A stretch of 23,467 nucleotides of DNA from Alphaproteobacteria bacterium (GCA_023259875.1 JALRFL010000013.1:1-23467); one strand, 5' to 3'; counted from the first letter of the stretch, positions 15,440 to 23,467 are shown. Notes: generated by a model from the letters alone, not told the origin. Numbers and translations are program-made.

Positions 15440-15468
15440 AATCTATCCGTTTTGCTTCATCAGAACAA
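15440..15468 (-). promoter_or_regulatory. Candidate sigma-70-like promoter for acs
   Basis: On the minus strand, TTGTTC (15463-15468) and TAGATT (15440-15445) are separated by exactly 17 bases. The inferred transcript would start near 15433, about 30 bases before the acs ATG. The -35 matches four of six consensus bases and the -10 four of six. This would uncouple acs from recX. Confidence 0.35.
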
Positions 15469-15510
15469 TACCGCCGATAAAGATCTCGCAAGATATGTGG
15501 TTTTGGGCGA

Positions 15511-16059
15511 TTATTCCTCCTCTTGGGAAAGCGCCATTTTTGCGATGTGATAACTAAACCCTGCTCTTATCATACTTGCCAGATGCCGGTTTTGCCAATC
15601 AGGTTTTGAAGTGGCTTTAGTTGAGGCATAGACCCCTAATCTTCGTCTTCTGGCATAGCGGATGGCCGCATCATGTTCGGCCTGATCACTGCCAAGTTCA
15701 CCATCCGTCATGGTGTTTTTAATAGTTAAGGCGTCAATGCCCTTAGCTAAGAGGTGCTGACGAATATGGCGCTCGGAATATCCTTTTTGCCGCAAATGCT
15801 GGGCGCGTGATACAGCATAGTTGTGATCATTCACATAACCAAACTCGCGATAGCGAGCGATCAGGATGTCAATTTGGGCATCGAGTTGCAATAAAAACTG
15901 GGTTTCTGTGTCCTCATCCGCGTCTTTAGGGAGGCATTTCCGCTTGCCGAAGCGAATCAGAATTTGCCGCAGATTGGCTTCGCTTGACGAAAACCGGCCA
16001 AGATAGCTAAGAGCTTTATTTTCAAGACGCCGCTTGAGGCGATCATCAGATGGCGGCAT
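15511..16059 (-). CDS. recX: Regulatory protein RecX
   Basis: 182-residue member of the RecX family, small all-helical proteins that bind RecA and limit its filament growth. The opening KALSYLGRFSSSEANLRQIL is the first RecX helical repeat. The middle IDILIARYREFGYVNDHNYAVSRAQHLRQKGYSERHIRQHLLAKGI is the diagnostic second repeat (loosely, YxND..YA...a..r..kG.s...I...L..KGI). The C-terminal third repeat includes RHLASMIRAGFSYHIAKMAL. The start is uncertain between ATG at 16059 and GTG at 16071. The ATG is preferred because AAAGG lies about 11 bases upstream and would overlap the GTG. recA is not adjacent, which is common in alphaproteobacteria. The gene is divergent from the ABC permease. Confidence 0.85.
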   Translation of the reverse strand: MPPSDDRLKRRLENKALSYLGRFSSSEANLRQILIRFGKRKCLPKDADEDTETQFLLQLDAQIDILIARYREFGYVNDHNYAVSRAQHLRQKGYSERHIRQHLLAKGIDALTIKNTMTDGELGSDQAEHDAAIRYARRRRLGVYASTKATSKPDWQNRHLASMIRAGFSYHIAKMALSQEEE

Positions 16060-16152
16060 GGGCGTGATCACCTTTCCAGAAAGACCCGCAATTTTAGCAA
16101 GATGATGTGCCGTGACCTTGCTTTATCCTAGCATACCGAATATGTTGCGCCC

Positions 16153-16989
16153 ATGTCGACACACAACATGAATAAACCATCTGGATCAAATCCAGCCGTG
16201 ATCCGGCCCATCGCGATTGGCCATGTCAATCGCATTGGCTTTTTCACGCTCTACCACCGTGAAGTGATGCGGTTTGTTAAGATTTTGGGACAAACCGTGG
16301 GCGCCCCCGTTGTTACCACTTGGTTGTTCTTAACCGTATTTGCGGTGGCCATTGGCAGTCGGGTGCAAATCTCTGATGGCATTGGCTTGATTGCGTTTCT
16401 TGCCCCGGGTTTGGTGATGATGGCGGCTTTGCAAAATGCTTTTGCAAACACCTCATCGTCATTAGTAATTGGCAAAGTGCAGGGAAATATTGTTGATCTG
16501 GTGATGCCGCCGCTTGGCGCTTATGAGGTGTTTTTTGCCATGGTGGCCGCAGGGATTACCCGAGGGATCATGGTTGCGGTAACGGCTATGCTAACCATGC
16601 TTTTTTTTGATGTGAACATTATTCCGGTGCATCCTCTGGCGGCAGCGGCGTTTTTGTTGCTTTCCACAGGGATTATGGCGGTGATTGGATTGATCACAGG
16701 GATTTGGGCAGACAAATTTGATAGCCTTGCTACCATCACCAATTTTGTCATTCAGCCTTTGGTGTTTTTATCAGGCACCTTTTATACCATTGACCGTTTG
16801 CCGGAACCGTTTGATCTCTTGGCGCATTATAACCCGGTGTTTTACATGATTGATGGGTTTCGCTATGCCATGACGGGATTGGCTTCAACCTCACCCTTAT
16901 CTGGGGGCTTGATTTTATCCGTCACAATGCTGATGCTATCAATGGTGGGCATTACCCTCTTGAAGACCGGATATAAACTCAAGACTTAG
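16153..16989 (+). CDS. ABC-2 type transporter permease
   Basis: 278-residue integral membrane protein with about six hydrophobic segments, of the ABC-2 family (DrrB/NodJ/YadH style) used for exporting drugs, lipids or polysaccharides. Typical features are the N-terminal YHREVMRFVKILGQTVGAPV amphipathic and first membrane segment, FLAPGLVMMAALQNAFANTSSSL, and the late FLSGTFYTIDRLPEPF...HYNPVFYMIDGFRYAMTG region. No ATP-binding subunit is encoded beside it; it must be elsewhere. No ribosome site is visible before ATG 16153; a Met at 16168 is an alternative start. The stop is one base from the next gene, so it leads a probable operon with the dCTP deaminase-like gene, argD, argF and hslO. Substrate cannot be told. 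Confidence 0.82.
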   Translation: MSTHNMNKPSGSNPAVIRPIAIGHVNRIGFFTLYHREVMRFVKILGQTVGAPVVTTWLFLTVFAVAIGSRVQISDGIGLIAFLAPGLVMMAALQNAFANTSSSLVIGKVQGNIVDLVMPPLGAYEVFFAMVAAGITRGIMVAVTAMLTMLFFDVNIIPVHPLAAAAFLLLSTGIMAVIGLITGIWADKFDSLATITNFVIQPLVFLSGTFYTIDRLPEPFDLLAHYNPVFYMIDGFRYAMTGLASTSPLSGGLILSVTMLMLSMVGITLLKTGYKLKT

Positions 16990-16990
16990 C

Positions 16991-18166
16991 ATGAGCATCG
17001 CTATGACAACACCTGATAATCCTTTTTTATCTGCTAATGATGGCATCCTGTCTTTGCCGCAATTAGAGGAAGCATTTGCCAAGGGTATTCTTCACGCTAG
17101 CGCGCCTCTCATTGCTGGTCAAATTCAGCCCGCTTCGCTGGATTTGCGGCTAGGGGCAAAGGCTTGGCGCGTTCAGGCGTCGTTTTTGCCGGGGGCTGGC
17201 AATAAGGTGACTGATAAGCTTGCTGATCTAGCCATGCATGAAATTGACCTGTCTGCTGGTGCGGTTCTGGAAAAAGGCTGTGTTTATATCGCTGAGATTA
17301 TGGAATCGCTTCATTTGCCTGCTGGGGTAACGGCACTTGCTAATCCCAAAAGCTCAACAGGCCGGTTAGATGTGTTCACGCGGCTAATTGTGGATGCGGC
17401 GGATGAATTTGAAACCGCGCCAGAAGGGTATCATGGGCCACTTTATGCCGAAATTAGTCCGCGTACTTTTTCGGTTCTGGTGCGTCAAGGCTCTCGCTTG
17501 TCACAATTGCGATTGCGAAAGGGGGAAGCGCATATCAGTGATGGTGTGATGGCAGATTTGCAACGCCAGACTGGCCTAACCCATGGGGATGGCATTATTC
17601 ATCACGCGGTGCGTGATGGTATTCCGTTGAGTGTGGATTTGTCGGGGCAGGCGCATCCCTATATGCCCGACTTGATTGGGTGGCGCGCGCGCAAACACGC
17701 GGGCTTGATTGATGTGGATCAGGTTGGTGTCTATCCCGTGGCATCTTTTTGGGAAAAAGTCACCCTTGCTGATCTTAACGCAGGCGGATTAGTGCTAAAC
17801 CCTGATGAGTTTTATATTTTAGCCAGCCGCGAATATGTCACCGTGCCTGCGGATTACGCCGCTGAGATGACGGCCTATGACACTCGCATTGGTGAGTTTC
17901 GGGCGCATTACGCTGGATTTTTTGATCCTGGCTTTGGCTTGCCAGAATTAGGCGCAGGGGAAACGCGGGCGGTGCTAGAGGTGCGTTCCCATGATGTGCC
18001 GTTTCTGATTGAGGAAGGCCAGACCGTTTGTCGGCTGGTTTATGAACCCTTGTCGCTAGTTCCAGAAGCGCTTTATGGCGCTAAAGGAAGCGGATCACAT
18101 TATCAGGCGCAAGGGTTACAACTGGCAAAGCATTTTATGCCTCTTAAGCGTGAGGCGTTGTCATGA
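16991..18166 (+). CDS. dcd: Double-length 2'-deoxycytidine 5'-triphosphate deaminase family protein
   Basis: 391-residue protein related to dCTP deaminase/dUTPase, which supply dUMP for thymidylate synthesis. The N-terminal half carries a dUTPase-fold active-site region: IQPASLDLRLG, NPKSSTGRLDVF (118-127) and the catalytic-type Glu154 in YAEISPRTF. The C-terminal half repeats the pattern in weaker form, with DTRIGEFRAHYAGFFDPGFG and a strand pair ending in LIEEGQTVCRLVYEPL. This is about twice the length of E. coli Dcd (193) and fits the tandem two-domain family known mainly from alphaproteobacteria. It starts one base after the permease stop (a Met at 17003 is an alternative) and overlaps argD by 4 bases (ATGA), so translation is coupled. 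Enzymatic activity as a true dCTP deaminase is inferred from the family name. Confidence 0.85.
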   Translation: MSIAMTTPDNPFLSANDGILSLPQLEEAFAKGILHASAPLIAGQIQPASLDLRLGAKAWRVQASFLPGAGNKVTDKLADLAMHEIDLSAGAVLEKGCVYIAEIMESLHLPAGVTALANPKSSTGRLDVFTRLIVDAADEFETAPEGYHGPLYAEISPRTFSVLVRQGSRLSQLRLRKGEAHISDGVMADLQRQTGLTHGDGIIHHAVRDGIPLSVDLSGQAHPYMPDLIGWRARKHAGLIDVDQVGVYPVASFWEKVTLADLNAGGLVLNPDEFYILASREYVTVPADYAAEMTAYDTRIGEFRAHYAGFFDPGFGLPELGAGETRAVLEVRSHDVPFLIEEGQTVCRLVYEPLSLVPEALYGAKGSGSHYQAQGLQLAKHFMPLKREALS

Positions 18167-19359
18167 CAGATTATTCCGCGGTAATGGGGAATTATGGCCG
18201 CGCCGACCTTGCCTTTAGCCATGGTGAGGGAAGCTGGTTGATCAGCACGGCAGGAGAACGATATCTGGATTTTGCAAGTGGGATCGCGGTTAATACCCTA
18301 GGCCATAGCCACCCTGATTTGGTGGCAGCTTTGACAGAGCAGGCGCAAAAACTCTGGCATGTCTCAAACCTTTATCAGATACCAGAGCAAGCGCGTGTTG
18401 CCAAAATGATGGCCGAGCGTTCGGGTTTAGATAAGGTGTTTTTTTGCAATTCTGGGGCAGAGGCCACCGAAGCGGCGGTGAAAATGGCGCGCCGCACCAT
18501 GCACAGCGAGGGCCAGATTGGCCGCCATACTATTCTGTGTTCCGAAGGCGCGTTTCATGGCAGAACCCTTGCGATGCTGGCGGCAACGGATCGCCCTATC
18601 TTTCGTGAGGGGTTTGGGCCCATGCCAGAAGGTTTTGATCATTTCCCCTTTGGCAATATGAATGTCTTGCGTGACCGTTTGCTAAAAGACGCCGCATCAG
18701 AGCATCCTGAAATTGCCGCGGTTATGGTTGAAAGTGTCCAAGGCGAAGGGGGCGCAAAACCCTTGCCAGACGGATTTCTCAAAGAGCTTCGGGATGTCAC
18801 CAATGAGGCAGGATGCCTACTGATCGCGGATGAGGTACAGATAGGTGTTGGCCGGTCGGGGCATTTATTCTCTTTTGAGCCCAGCGGCATTACCCCTGAT
18901 ATTATCGCCATGGCAAAAGGTTTGGCCGGCGGCTTTCCCATAGGGGCGGTTATCGCAACCGAGCAGGTGGCGAATACCATGACCCCGGGTAGCCATGGGT
19001 CAACATTTGGCGGCAATCCTCTGGCCATGGCCGCGGCGGCAAAGGTGCTTGAGATTCTGGATGATAAGTTTTTGGCTGATATGCGCGAACGCAGTGCGCT
19101 TTTATATGATCTGCTGCATGATTTATCTGATCGGCATGATGCCATCACGGAAGTGCGCGGTGCAGGATTTTTGACTGGCCTTGTCTTAAAAGATGGCATC
19201 ACCCCTGTGGCTATGACCGAAGCATTGCGGCAACACCATCTTCTGGTTGTGCCAGCGGCGGCAAATACGGTTCGGCTATTGCCGCCATTGAATGTGAATG
19301 TTGCTGAAATTCGTCATGCGGTTGCGGTGTTGGATCAAGTGTTGGGGGCTTTGGGGTAA
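18163..19359 (+). CDS. argD: Acetylornithine aminotransferase
   Basis: 398-residue class-III PLP aminotransferase of arginine synthesis, converting N-acetylglutamate semialdehyde to N-acetylornithine; some members also act in lysine synthesis. Visible are FASGIAVNTLGHSHPDLV, VFFCNSGAEATEAAVKMAR, the coenzyme-binding LLIADEVQIGVGRSG, and the PLP lysine Lys252 in MAKGLAGGFPIGAV. STFGGNPLAMAAA and the C-terminal NTVRLLPPLNV complete the family pattern. The usual DEVQTG Thr is Ile here. Its ATG overlaps the previous stop and argF follows after 11 bases, a pairing that is common in alphaproteobacteria and supports ArgD over ornithine or GABA aminotransferase. Confidence 0.94.
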   Translation: MTDYSAVMGNYGRADLAFSHGEGSWLISTAGERYLDFASGIAVNTLGHSHPDLVAALTEQAQKLWHVSNLYQIPEQARVAKMMAERSGLDKVFFCNSGAEATEAAVKMARRTMHSEGQIGRHTILCSEGAFHGRTLAMLAATDRPIFREGFGPMPEGFDHFPFGNMNVLRDRLLKDAASEHPEIAAVMVESVQGEGGAKPLPDGFLKELRDVTNEAGCLLIADEVQIGVGRSGHLFSFEPSGITPDIIAMAKGLAGGFPIGAVIATEQVANTMTPGSHGSTFGGNPLAMAAAAKVLEILDDKFLADMRERSALLYDLLHDLSDRHDAITEVRGAGFLTGLVLKDGITPVAMTEALRQHHLLVVPAAANTVRLLPPLNVNVAEIRHAVAVLDQVLGALG

Positions 19360-19370
19360 GGAATATTAGA

Positions 19371-20321
19371 ATGATGCAAGCCTTTCTTGATATCGCCGAT
19401 TACGACACGGCAACGCTGACGCAAATCATCCGAGACGGCATGGCCATGAAGGCAAATCCGGATGACCACCTATCGCGGCTAGCTGGAAAATCTATCGCGC
19501 TGATCTTTGAAAAACCCTCGACCCGAACCCGAGTGTCTTTTGAGGTTGGGGTCTATCAGCTTGGGGCATCGCCAGTGGTGCTTGATAGCAAGTCAATGCA
19601 ACTGGGGCGTGGGGAAACCATAGCTGATACCGCCCGGGCATTATCGCGATATGTTGATGCGATTATGATCCGCGCTAATAGCCATGCGGCGCTTGTGGAA
19701 TTGGCAAAGCACGCGGAAATCCCTGTGATTAATGGGCTAACGGATCGGAGCCATCCCTGTCAGGTGATGGCGGATGTGATGACATTAGCGGAATATAAAG
19801 CCCCTGATTTGGATTTCTCACATCTTTCTGTGCTTTGGACTGGGGATGGGAACAATGTCGCCCATAGCTGGATTGAGGCTTCAGCCCGTTTTGGCTTTGC
19901 TCTGACCCTAGCAACGCCAGCCTCAATGCGCCCCGATGAGGGGATTGTCACGAATGCCTTAAAAGAAGGGGGGCGCATCACCTTGGCTGATGATGCTTTC
20001 GCGGCGGCTAAGGGGGTTGATCTTATTGTTACGGATACTTGGGCTTCGATGGGATCAACAGCAGACGTGGATAAATCTGCCCATGATGATATCTTAACAC
20101 CGTTTCGGGTGACTTCCGCCTTGATGAAACAGGCCGCTTCAGACGCTATCTTTATGCATTGCCTGCCCGTATATCGCGGCAATGAAGTTGTGGCTGAGGT
20201 TGTTGATGGCCCACAATCTGTGATCTGGGATGAGGCGGAAAACCGGCTTCATGTGCAAAAGGCGATTATGTGCCATTGTATGGATATAGGGGTTGGTCAA
20301 GACCGCGGGGTATCGCGGTGA
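19371..20321 (+). CDS. argF: Ornithine carbamoyltransferase
   Basis: 316-residue enzyme that joins ornithine and carbamoyl phosphate to give citrulline. The carbamoyl phosphate-binding STRTR motif is at residues 50-54 within FEKPSTRTRVSFEVG, HPCQ is at 128-131, and the ornithine-side HCLP is at 263-266 within FMHCLPVYRGNEV; SMGS near residue 225 is also typical. Length is standard. The ATG has AAGGA seven bases upstream; the second codon is also ATG. It is 11 bases after argD, and its TGA overlaps the GTG start of hslO (GTGA), giving coupled translation. Confidence 0.96.
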   Translation: MMQAFLDIADYDTATLTQIIRDGMAMKANPDDHLSRLAGKSIALIFEKPSTRTRVSFEVGVYQLGASPVVLDSKSMQLGRGETIADTARALSRYVDAIMIRANSHAALVELAKHAEIPVINGLTDRSHPCQVMADVMTLAEYKAPDLDFSHLSVLWTGDGNNVAHSWIEASARFGFALTLATPASMRPDEGIVTNALKEGGRITLADDAFAAAKGVDLIVTDTWASMGSTADVDKSAHDDILTPFRVTSALMKQAASDAIFMHCLPVYRGNEVVAEVVDGPQSVIWDEAENRLHVQKAIMCHCMDIGVGQDRGVSR

Positions 20322-21262
20322 GCAAACCGGTTTCACCTGATCTCTTAGCCTCTGGCATCTTACCATTTGTGATTGACGCCGGGGCTGGCCGAAAGGCGGC
20401 TATTCGAGGGCGGATGGTGCGTCTTGATGGGGTGGTGGACAGCATTTTGGATCGCCACCAATATCCCCCTGCCATAGCAGAACTTGCGGCAGAGGCTATG
20501 GTGCTGGCTTCGTGCCTTTCTAGCACCATGGACTTTGATGGTATTTTCACGCTTCAGGCCAAGGGGGATGGGGCGATAAAAACTTTGCTGGCGGATGTGA
20601 CCTCTGCTGGGGCGGTGCGTGGCTATGCCGCATTTGATGACGAAAAAGGCAAAGCCCTAGAAGCCGCACCACTTGGCTGCCCGGCCCCGATGATGGATTT
20701 GATGGGGGTAGGGCATCTGGCCTTTACTGTTGATCAGGGTAAAAAAGGACGCTATCAGGGCATTGTCCCCATAGAAGCGCGCGAGATAAAGGATGTGGCT
20801 TTGCGTTATTTTCGCGACTCAGAGCAAATTGACACCGCGCTTTTCCTTGCGGCAAATATGGAAGACAACAACTGGCAAGCGTCCGGTCTGTTGTTGCAAA
20901 GGATACCGGCAACTGGCGGAACGCATGATGAGGTTCTGCCCATGAGTGATGAAGAGGCTGATATCTGGCATACGGCCTGCGCCCTCATGGCAACGCTTGG
21001 TCGTGATGAACTGCTGGCTAATGATATTGAGCCAGATATTCTGGTGCATCGCCTGTTTCATGAATTGGGGGTTTCAATGTTACCATGGCGCGTGTTGCGC
21101 GATGAATGCCGCTGTTCGCCAGATCGGGTGGAACAGGTGTTGGCCTCACTTTCCCCTGAAGAGCGGCTTGAGTTTGCGGATGACAATCATCAGCTGACCA
21201 TCTCTTGTGAGTTCTGCAAAACCGAATGGTCATGGGATGCCTCAGACACAGCGCAAGGATGA
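20318..21262 (+). CDS. hslO: Redox-regulated chaperone Hsp33
   Basis: 314-residue cytoplasmic holdase chaperone activated by oxidation. The zinc-binding switch is complete near the C-terminus: Cys264 and Cys266 (ECRCS) and Cys297 and Cys300 (CEFC), giving CxC then CxxC. The N-terminal domain includes AAIRGRMVRLDGVVDSIL, the typical opening, and LAAEAMVLASCLSS. Start: the frame is open from 20270, but that would place the first 16 residues deep inside argF. The GTG at 20318 overlaps the argF stop by three bases in the GTGA arrangement and leaves a sensible N-terminus (VSKPVSPDLLA, read as Met). It ends the apparent operon; argF-hslO linkage is common in alphaproteobacteria. Confidence 0.93.
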   Translation: MSKPVSPDLLASGILPFVIDAGAGRKAAIRGRMVRLDGVVDSILDRHQYPPAIAELAAEAMVLASCLSSTMDFDGIFTLQAKGDGAIKTLLADVTSAGAVRGYAAFDDEKGKALEAAPLGCPAPMMDLMGVGHLAFTVDQGKKGRYQGIVPIEAREIKDVALRYFRDSEQIDTALFLAANMEDNNWQASGLLLQRIPATGGTHDEVLPMSDEEADIWHTACALMATLGRDELLANDIEPDILVHRLFHELGVSMLPWRVLRDECRCSPDRVEQVLASLSPEERLEFADDNHQLTISCEFCKTEWSWDASDTAQG

Positions 21263-21338
21263 AGATCATCAAAAAGCATTGCGTTGTTCAGATGAGAAAT
21301 CTATGATGAAGCTACCGCTTTTATCTTGAGGTGATGCT

Positions 21339-21932
21339 ATGTTTCGACTTCGAGTCCAGATTGTTTTTCTGCTTGGCTTGGTGGGACTGATCACCGCCTG
21401 CCAAACACCTAAACCTGTGGTCTTGACCGCTAGCCCACGCGGCGGCAGTATTGATATCAGCGTAGGCACTATGGATATGGTTAATGAGCATCGCCCCCAT
21501 GCGGTGTCACCTTATATTGATCATCTTTATCAACCCAGTTTAGCCGTTTTGCTTCAGCAATGGGGTGAAGACACACTTAATCCCGTGGAAAATGACGGTA
21601 ATCTTTTGATGACGGTGACGAAAGCCGATTTGCAAGAAATTGATATTGCGTCAAATGATGATTTGAAATCGCTTTTCACCAATGAGCAAAGAAAACTGGT
21701 GGTTGCAGATGTGTCAGCGTCGTTTAGCTTTACCCACCCTCAAAACTTTCAAACTGCTAGTCTCGTGGTCAATGCCAGTTATCAGACCACCATTCCAGAT
21801 TACACCACCCCAGCAGAGGCAGAACGCATTCGCATTCATGTCATGACAGAGGCCATTTCCCGTTTTGATGCGGAATTCCGCCAGCAAATCTTGAGCATTA
21901 AAAATCCTAATGGCTGGCCACTCGCGCCGTAG
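21339..21932 (+). CDS. Small predicted lipoprotein of unknown function
   Basis: 197 residues. A positively charged N-terminus and hydrophobic stretch end in the lipobox LITAC with Cys21, followed by Gln and Thr, so outer-membrane retention is expected. The remaining ~175 residues are soluble with mixed helix and strand character, including ADVSASFSF and VVNASYQTTIP as likely strands and a helical PAEAERIRIHVMTEAISRFDAEFRQQI near the C-terminus. There are no further cysteines and no motif I recognise. GAGGTGA lies about 6 bases before the ATG. It stands 76 bases after hslO, so it may be in the same transcript, and is convergent with trkH. Confidence 0.8.
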   Translation: MFRLRVQIVFLLGLVGLITACQTPKPVVLTASPRGGSIDISVGTMDMVNEHRPHAVSPYIDHLYQPSLAVLLQQWGEDTLNPVENDGNLLMTVTKADLQEIDIASNDDLKSLFTNEQRKLVVADVSASFSFTHPQNFQTASLVVNASYQTTIPDYTTPAEAERIRIHVMTEAISRFDAEFRQQILSIKNPNGWPLAP

Positions 21933-21979
21933 GCTTTGGCAATCTCACATAGAGGCATGGGGGTATTACGGCGCGGTGT

Positions 21980-23428
21980 TTAGCGGCGCCAGAACCCCGG
22001 CATCAACATCACCAGAACCGTAAACAGCTCAAGGCGTCCTAAAATCATTCCAGCGACCATAATCCATTTTGAGCTGGCGGATAATGGCTCAAAACTGCCT
22101 GAAGGCCCGATAATTTCGCCAAGGCCAGGGCCAACATTGCTAATTGAGGTCGCGGCCGCAGAGAGCGCCGTTTCCAAATCAAGCCCCGTTAGCCCAAGCA
22201 GAATAGCAAGAATGACAAAAGACAGAATATAAAGATAGAAAAACCCCATCACGGCGTCCATGACGGTTTCAGGAACAGGCCGGCGATTATAATAGACAAC
22301 GCTTACCGCGTGAGGCCGAAGCAAGCGCGATAACTGTACCTTTGCGGTGGCGGCAAGAACCTGAAGCCGGAACATTTTAATGCCGCAAGTGGTTGACCCG
22401 GCGCAGCCGCCTATAAACATAGCAATCAATAAGATGACCGAAGTATGACCACCCCATAACCCATAATCGGTGCTGCTGTACCCTGTGCCAGTCATTAGGG
22501 ATACGGTGTTAAAACTGGCCTGACGAAGCGCCACTAATAAGGGCAGATCAATCTTTGCCATAAGCTGAAAGGTGATGATTAAGCTGACCGATGCTGAGAT
22601 CGCTATAAACCATCGGACTTGAGGGTCTTCGATCAGATTTTTCCACCCTCCTCTGGTCAGTGCCAGATAATGAGCAAAAGGAAGGCTTCCCACCACCATG
22701 CCCATAATGGTTAGGACTTCTACCAACGCATTATCAAATGATCCAATTGAGGCGGTGCGCGTAGAAAACCCCCCTGTGGCAAGTGTCGTCATAGCATGGG
22801 TGACGGCGTCAAAACCGGGCATTCCAGCAGAGGCGAACATCATCACCCAAACAAAAGTCAGCAAAGTATAGATCAGAAAAATACCCCCAGCGAGTTCGGT
22901 GGCACGGGGTATCACCTTATCTGGAGTGTCATAAGATTCGGTTCGAAACAATTGCATCCCACCAATGCTTAGCATTGGCAAAACCGCGAGAGCCATCACA
23001 ATAATCCCGATGCCGCCAAGCCATTGCAACACCGCGCGCCACATCAAAATTCCGCGCGACATCACCTCAAGCAAAGGGATCACCGTTGAACCAGTGGTGG
23101 TGATGCCAGATACCGATTCAAACACCGCATCATGGATATTCATATCGGTATCAGCCAAAAGAAAAGGCAAAGCCCCAAAAAGGCCAATACTAATCCAAGC
23201 GGAATTGGTCAGTAAAAAGGCTTGTCTCAAATTGATGCTGTCCATGCCATCAAGCCGTGTTGATAACAAAAGCCCAAGGCCAAAAAACATAGTGATTGAT
23301 GCAGCGGCGAGAAAAGCGGTCCAATTCGCATGACCGTCATAAAAATCCATGCCAGCAGGGATTAACATAGCCAAGGCGAGGACAGATAAAAGTATCCCCA
23401 AAATGTAAAGCACCGGATTTAAGGGCAT
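21980..23428 (-). CDS. trkH: Trk potassium uptake system membrane subunit
   Basis: 482-residue inner-membrane channel subunit of the Trk K+ uptake system, which pairs with the cytosolic NAD-binding TrkA. All four pore-loop repeats can be seen: SVSGITTTGSTV, TTLATGGFSTRTASIG, LMTGTGYSSTDYGLWGG and ATSISNVGPGLG. GGCAGSTTCGIKMFRLQVL carries the usual glycine-rich loop, and the rest is hydrophobic membrane helices. Length matches TrkH/TrkG. The start ATG is the first in the frame and is preceded by an AACGGACAG stretch as a weak ribosome site. In alphaproteobacteria trkH commonly lies beside trkA and ntrX, which would be beyond the right edge. It is convergent with the small lipoprotein, 47 bases apart. 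Confidence 0.94.
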   Translation of the reverse strand: MPLNPVLYILGILLSVLALAMLIPAGMDFYDGHANWTAFLAAASITMFFGLGLLLSTRLDGMDSINLRQAFLLTNSAWISIGLFGALPFLLADTDMNIHDAVFESVSGITTTGSTVIPLLEVMSRGILMWRAVLQWLGGIGIIVMALAVLPMLSIGGMQLFRTESYDTPDKVIPRATELAGGIFLIYTLLTFVWVMMFASAGMPGFDAVTHAMTTLATGGFSTRTASIGSFDNALVEVLTIMGMVVGSLPFAHYLALTRGGWKNLIEDPQVRWFIAISASVSLIITFQLMAKIDLPLLVALRQASFNTVSLMTGTGYSSTDYGLWGGHTSVILLIAMFIGGCAGSTTCGIKMFRLQVLAATAKVQLSRLLRPHAVSVVYYNRRPVPETVMDAVMGFFYLYILSFVILAILLGLTGLDLETALSAAATSISNVGPGLGEIIGPSGSFEPLSASSKWIMVAGMILGRLELFTVLVMLMPGFWRR

Positions 23429-23467
23429 GATTCTGTCCGTTAGACACCTATCGCATCACCATAGCCT

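Noticed and set aside
18639..19202. 187-codon open frame on the minus strand inside argD
   Set aside because: It lies wholly antisense to a well-supported PLP enzyme gene, is Ser/Pro-rich in the way antisense shadows are, and matches no family. The same applies to the other long antisense frames in this window, such as 4676-5098 and 8394-8795.
20270..20317. Longer Hsp33 starting inside argF
   Set aside because: It would overlap argF by 52 bases; the GTGA overlap at 20318 is the normal coupling arrangement and gives a typical N-terminus.
23440..23467. Last codons of an upstream minus-strand gene ending GYGDAIGV
   Set aside because: Only eight codons before a TAA are visible and they match no TrkA or NtrX ending I recognise, so a coding call cannot be supported.

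Overview
Organism. From about position 470 onward this is one continuous piece of an alphaproteobacterial chromosome of roughly half GC. The clues are the dnaA-dnaN-recF-gyrB block, a RegB/RegA redox two-component pair, metZ, a double-length dCTP deaminase of the alphaproteobacterial type, and an argD-argF-hslO run. Gene content and base composition would suit a marine SAR116-like bacterium, but that is an inference from memory and no search was run. The first ~470 bases do not belong with the rest. They are a patchwork of an AT-rich glutamate dehydrogenase fragment (minus strand), a short piece of a FlbD/FleR-type sigma-54 activator, and the tail of DnaA. Two abrupt joins at a window end point to an assembly or amplification chimera.

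Layout. 1-689: the patchwork ending in DnaA domain IV. 913-5695: dnaN, recF and gyrB (beta clamp, RecF, gyrase B), closely packed. 5722-7623: RegB-type quinone/redox-sensing histidine kinase and RegA-type regulator. 7686-8882: MetZ, direct sulfhydrylation for methionine. 9038-13446: the accessory-looking part. It holds a NalP/SphB1-like subtilase with a lipobox and nine-glycine tether, a TPR plus beta-barrel protein resembling the Slam (DUF560) surface-lipoprotein exporters, and a LuxR/NarL-type regulator whose receiver has lost key residues, preceded by a perfect inverted repeat. 13457-16059 (minus): acetyl-CoA synthetase and RecX. 16153-21262: ABC-2 permease, dCTP deaminase-like protein, ArgD, ArgF and Hsp33, tightly spaced or overlapping and probably one transcript. 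21339-21932: small unknown lipoprotein. 21980-23428 (minus): TrkH potassium channel subunit.

How it works together. The left part is replication and repair housekeeping. RegBA would set the response to respiratory redox state. The best candidate for an under-described system is the protease-lipoprotein/Slam-like pair with its own atypical regulator: it reads as a one-substrate surface-display cassette in an alphaproteobacterium. The arginine genes ArgD and ArgF carry out two consecutive parts of ornithine-to-citrulline synthesis and share their transcript with an oxidative chaperone. No rRNA, tRNA, CRISPR array, insertion sequence or recognisable oriC was seen. Every space between genes is shorter than 300 bases.
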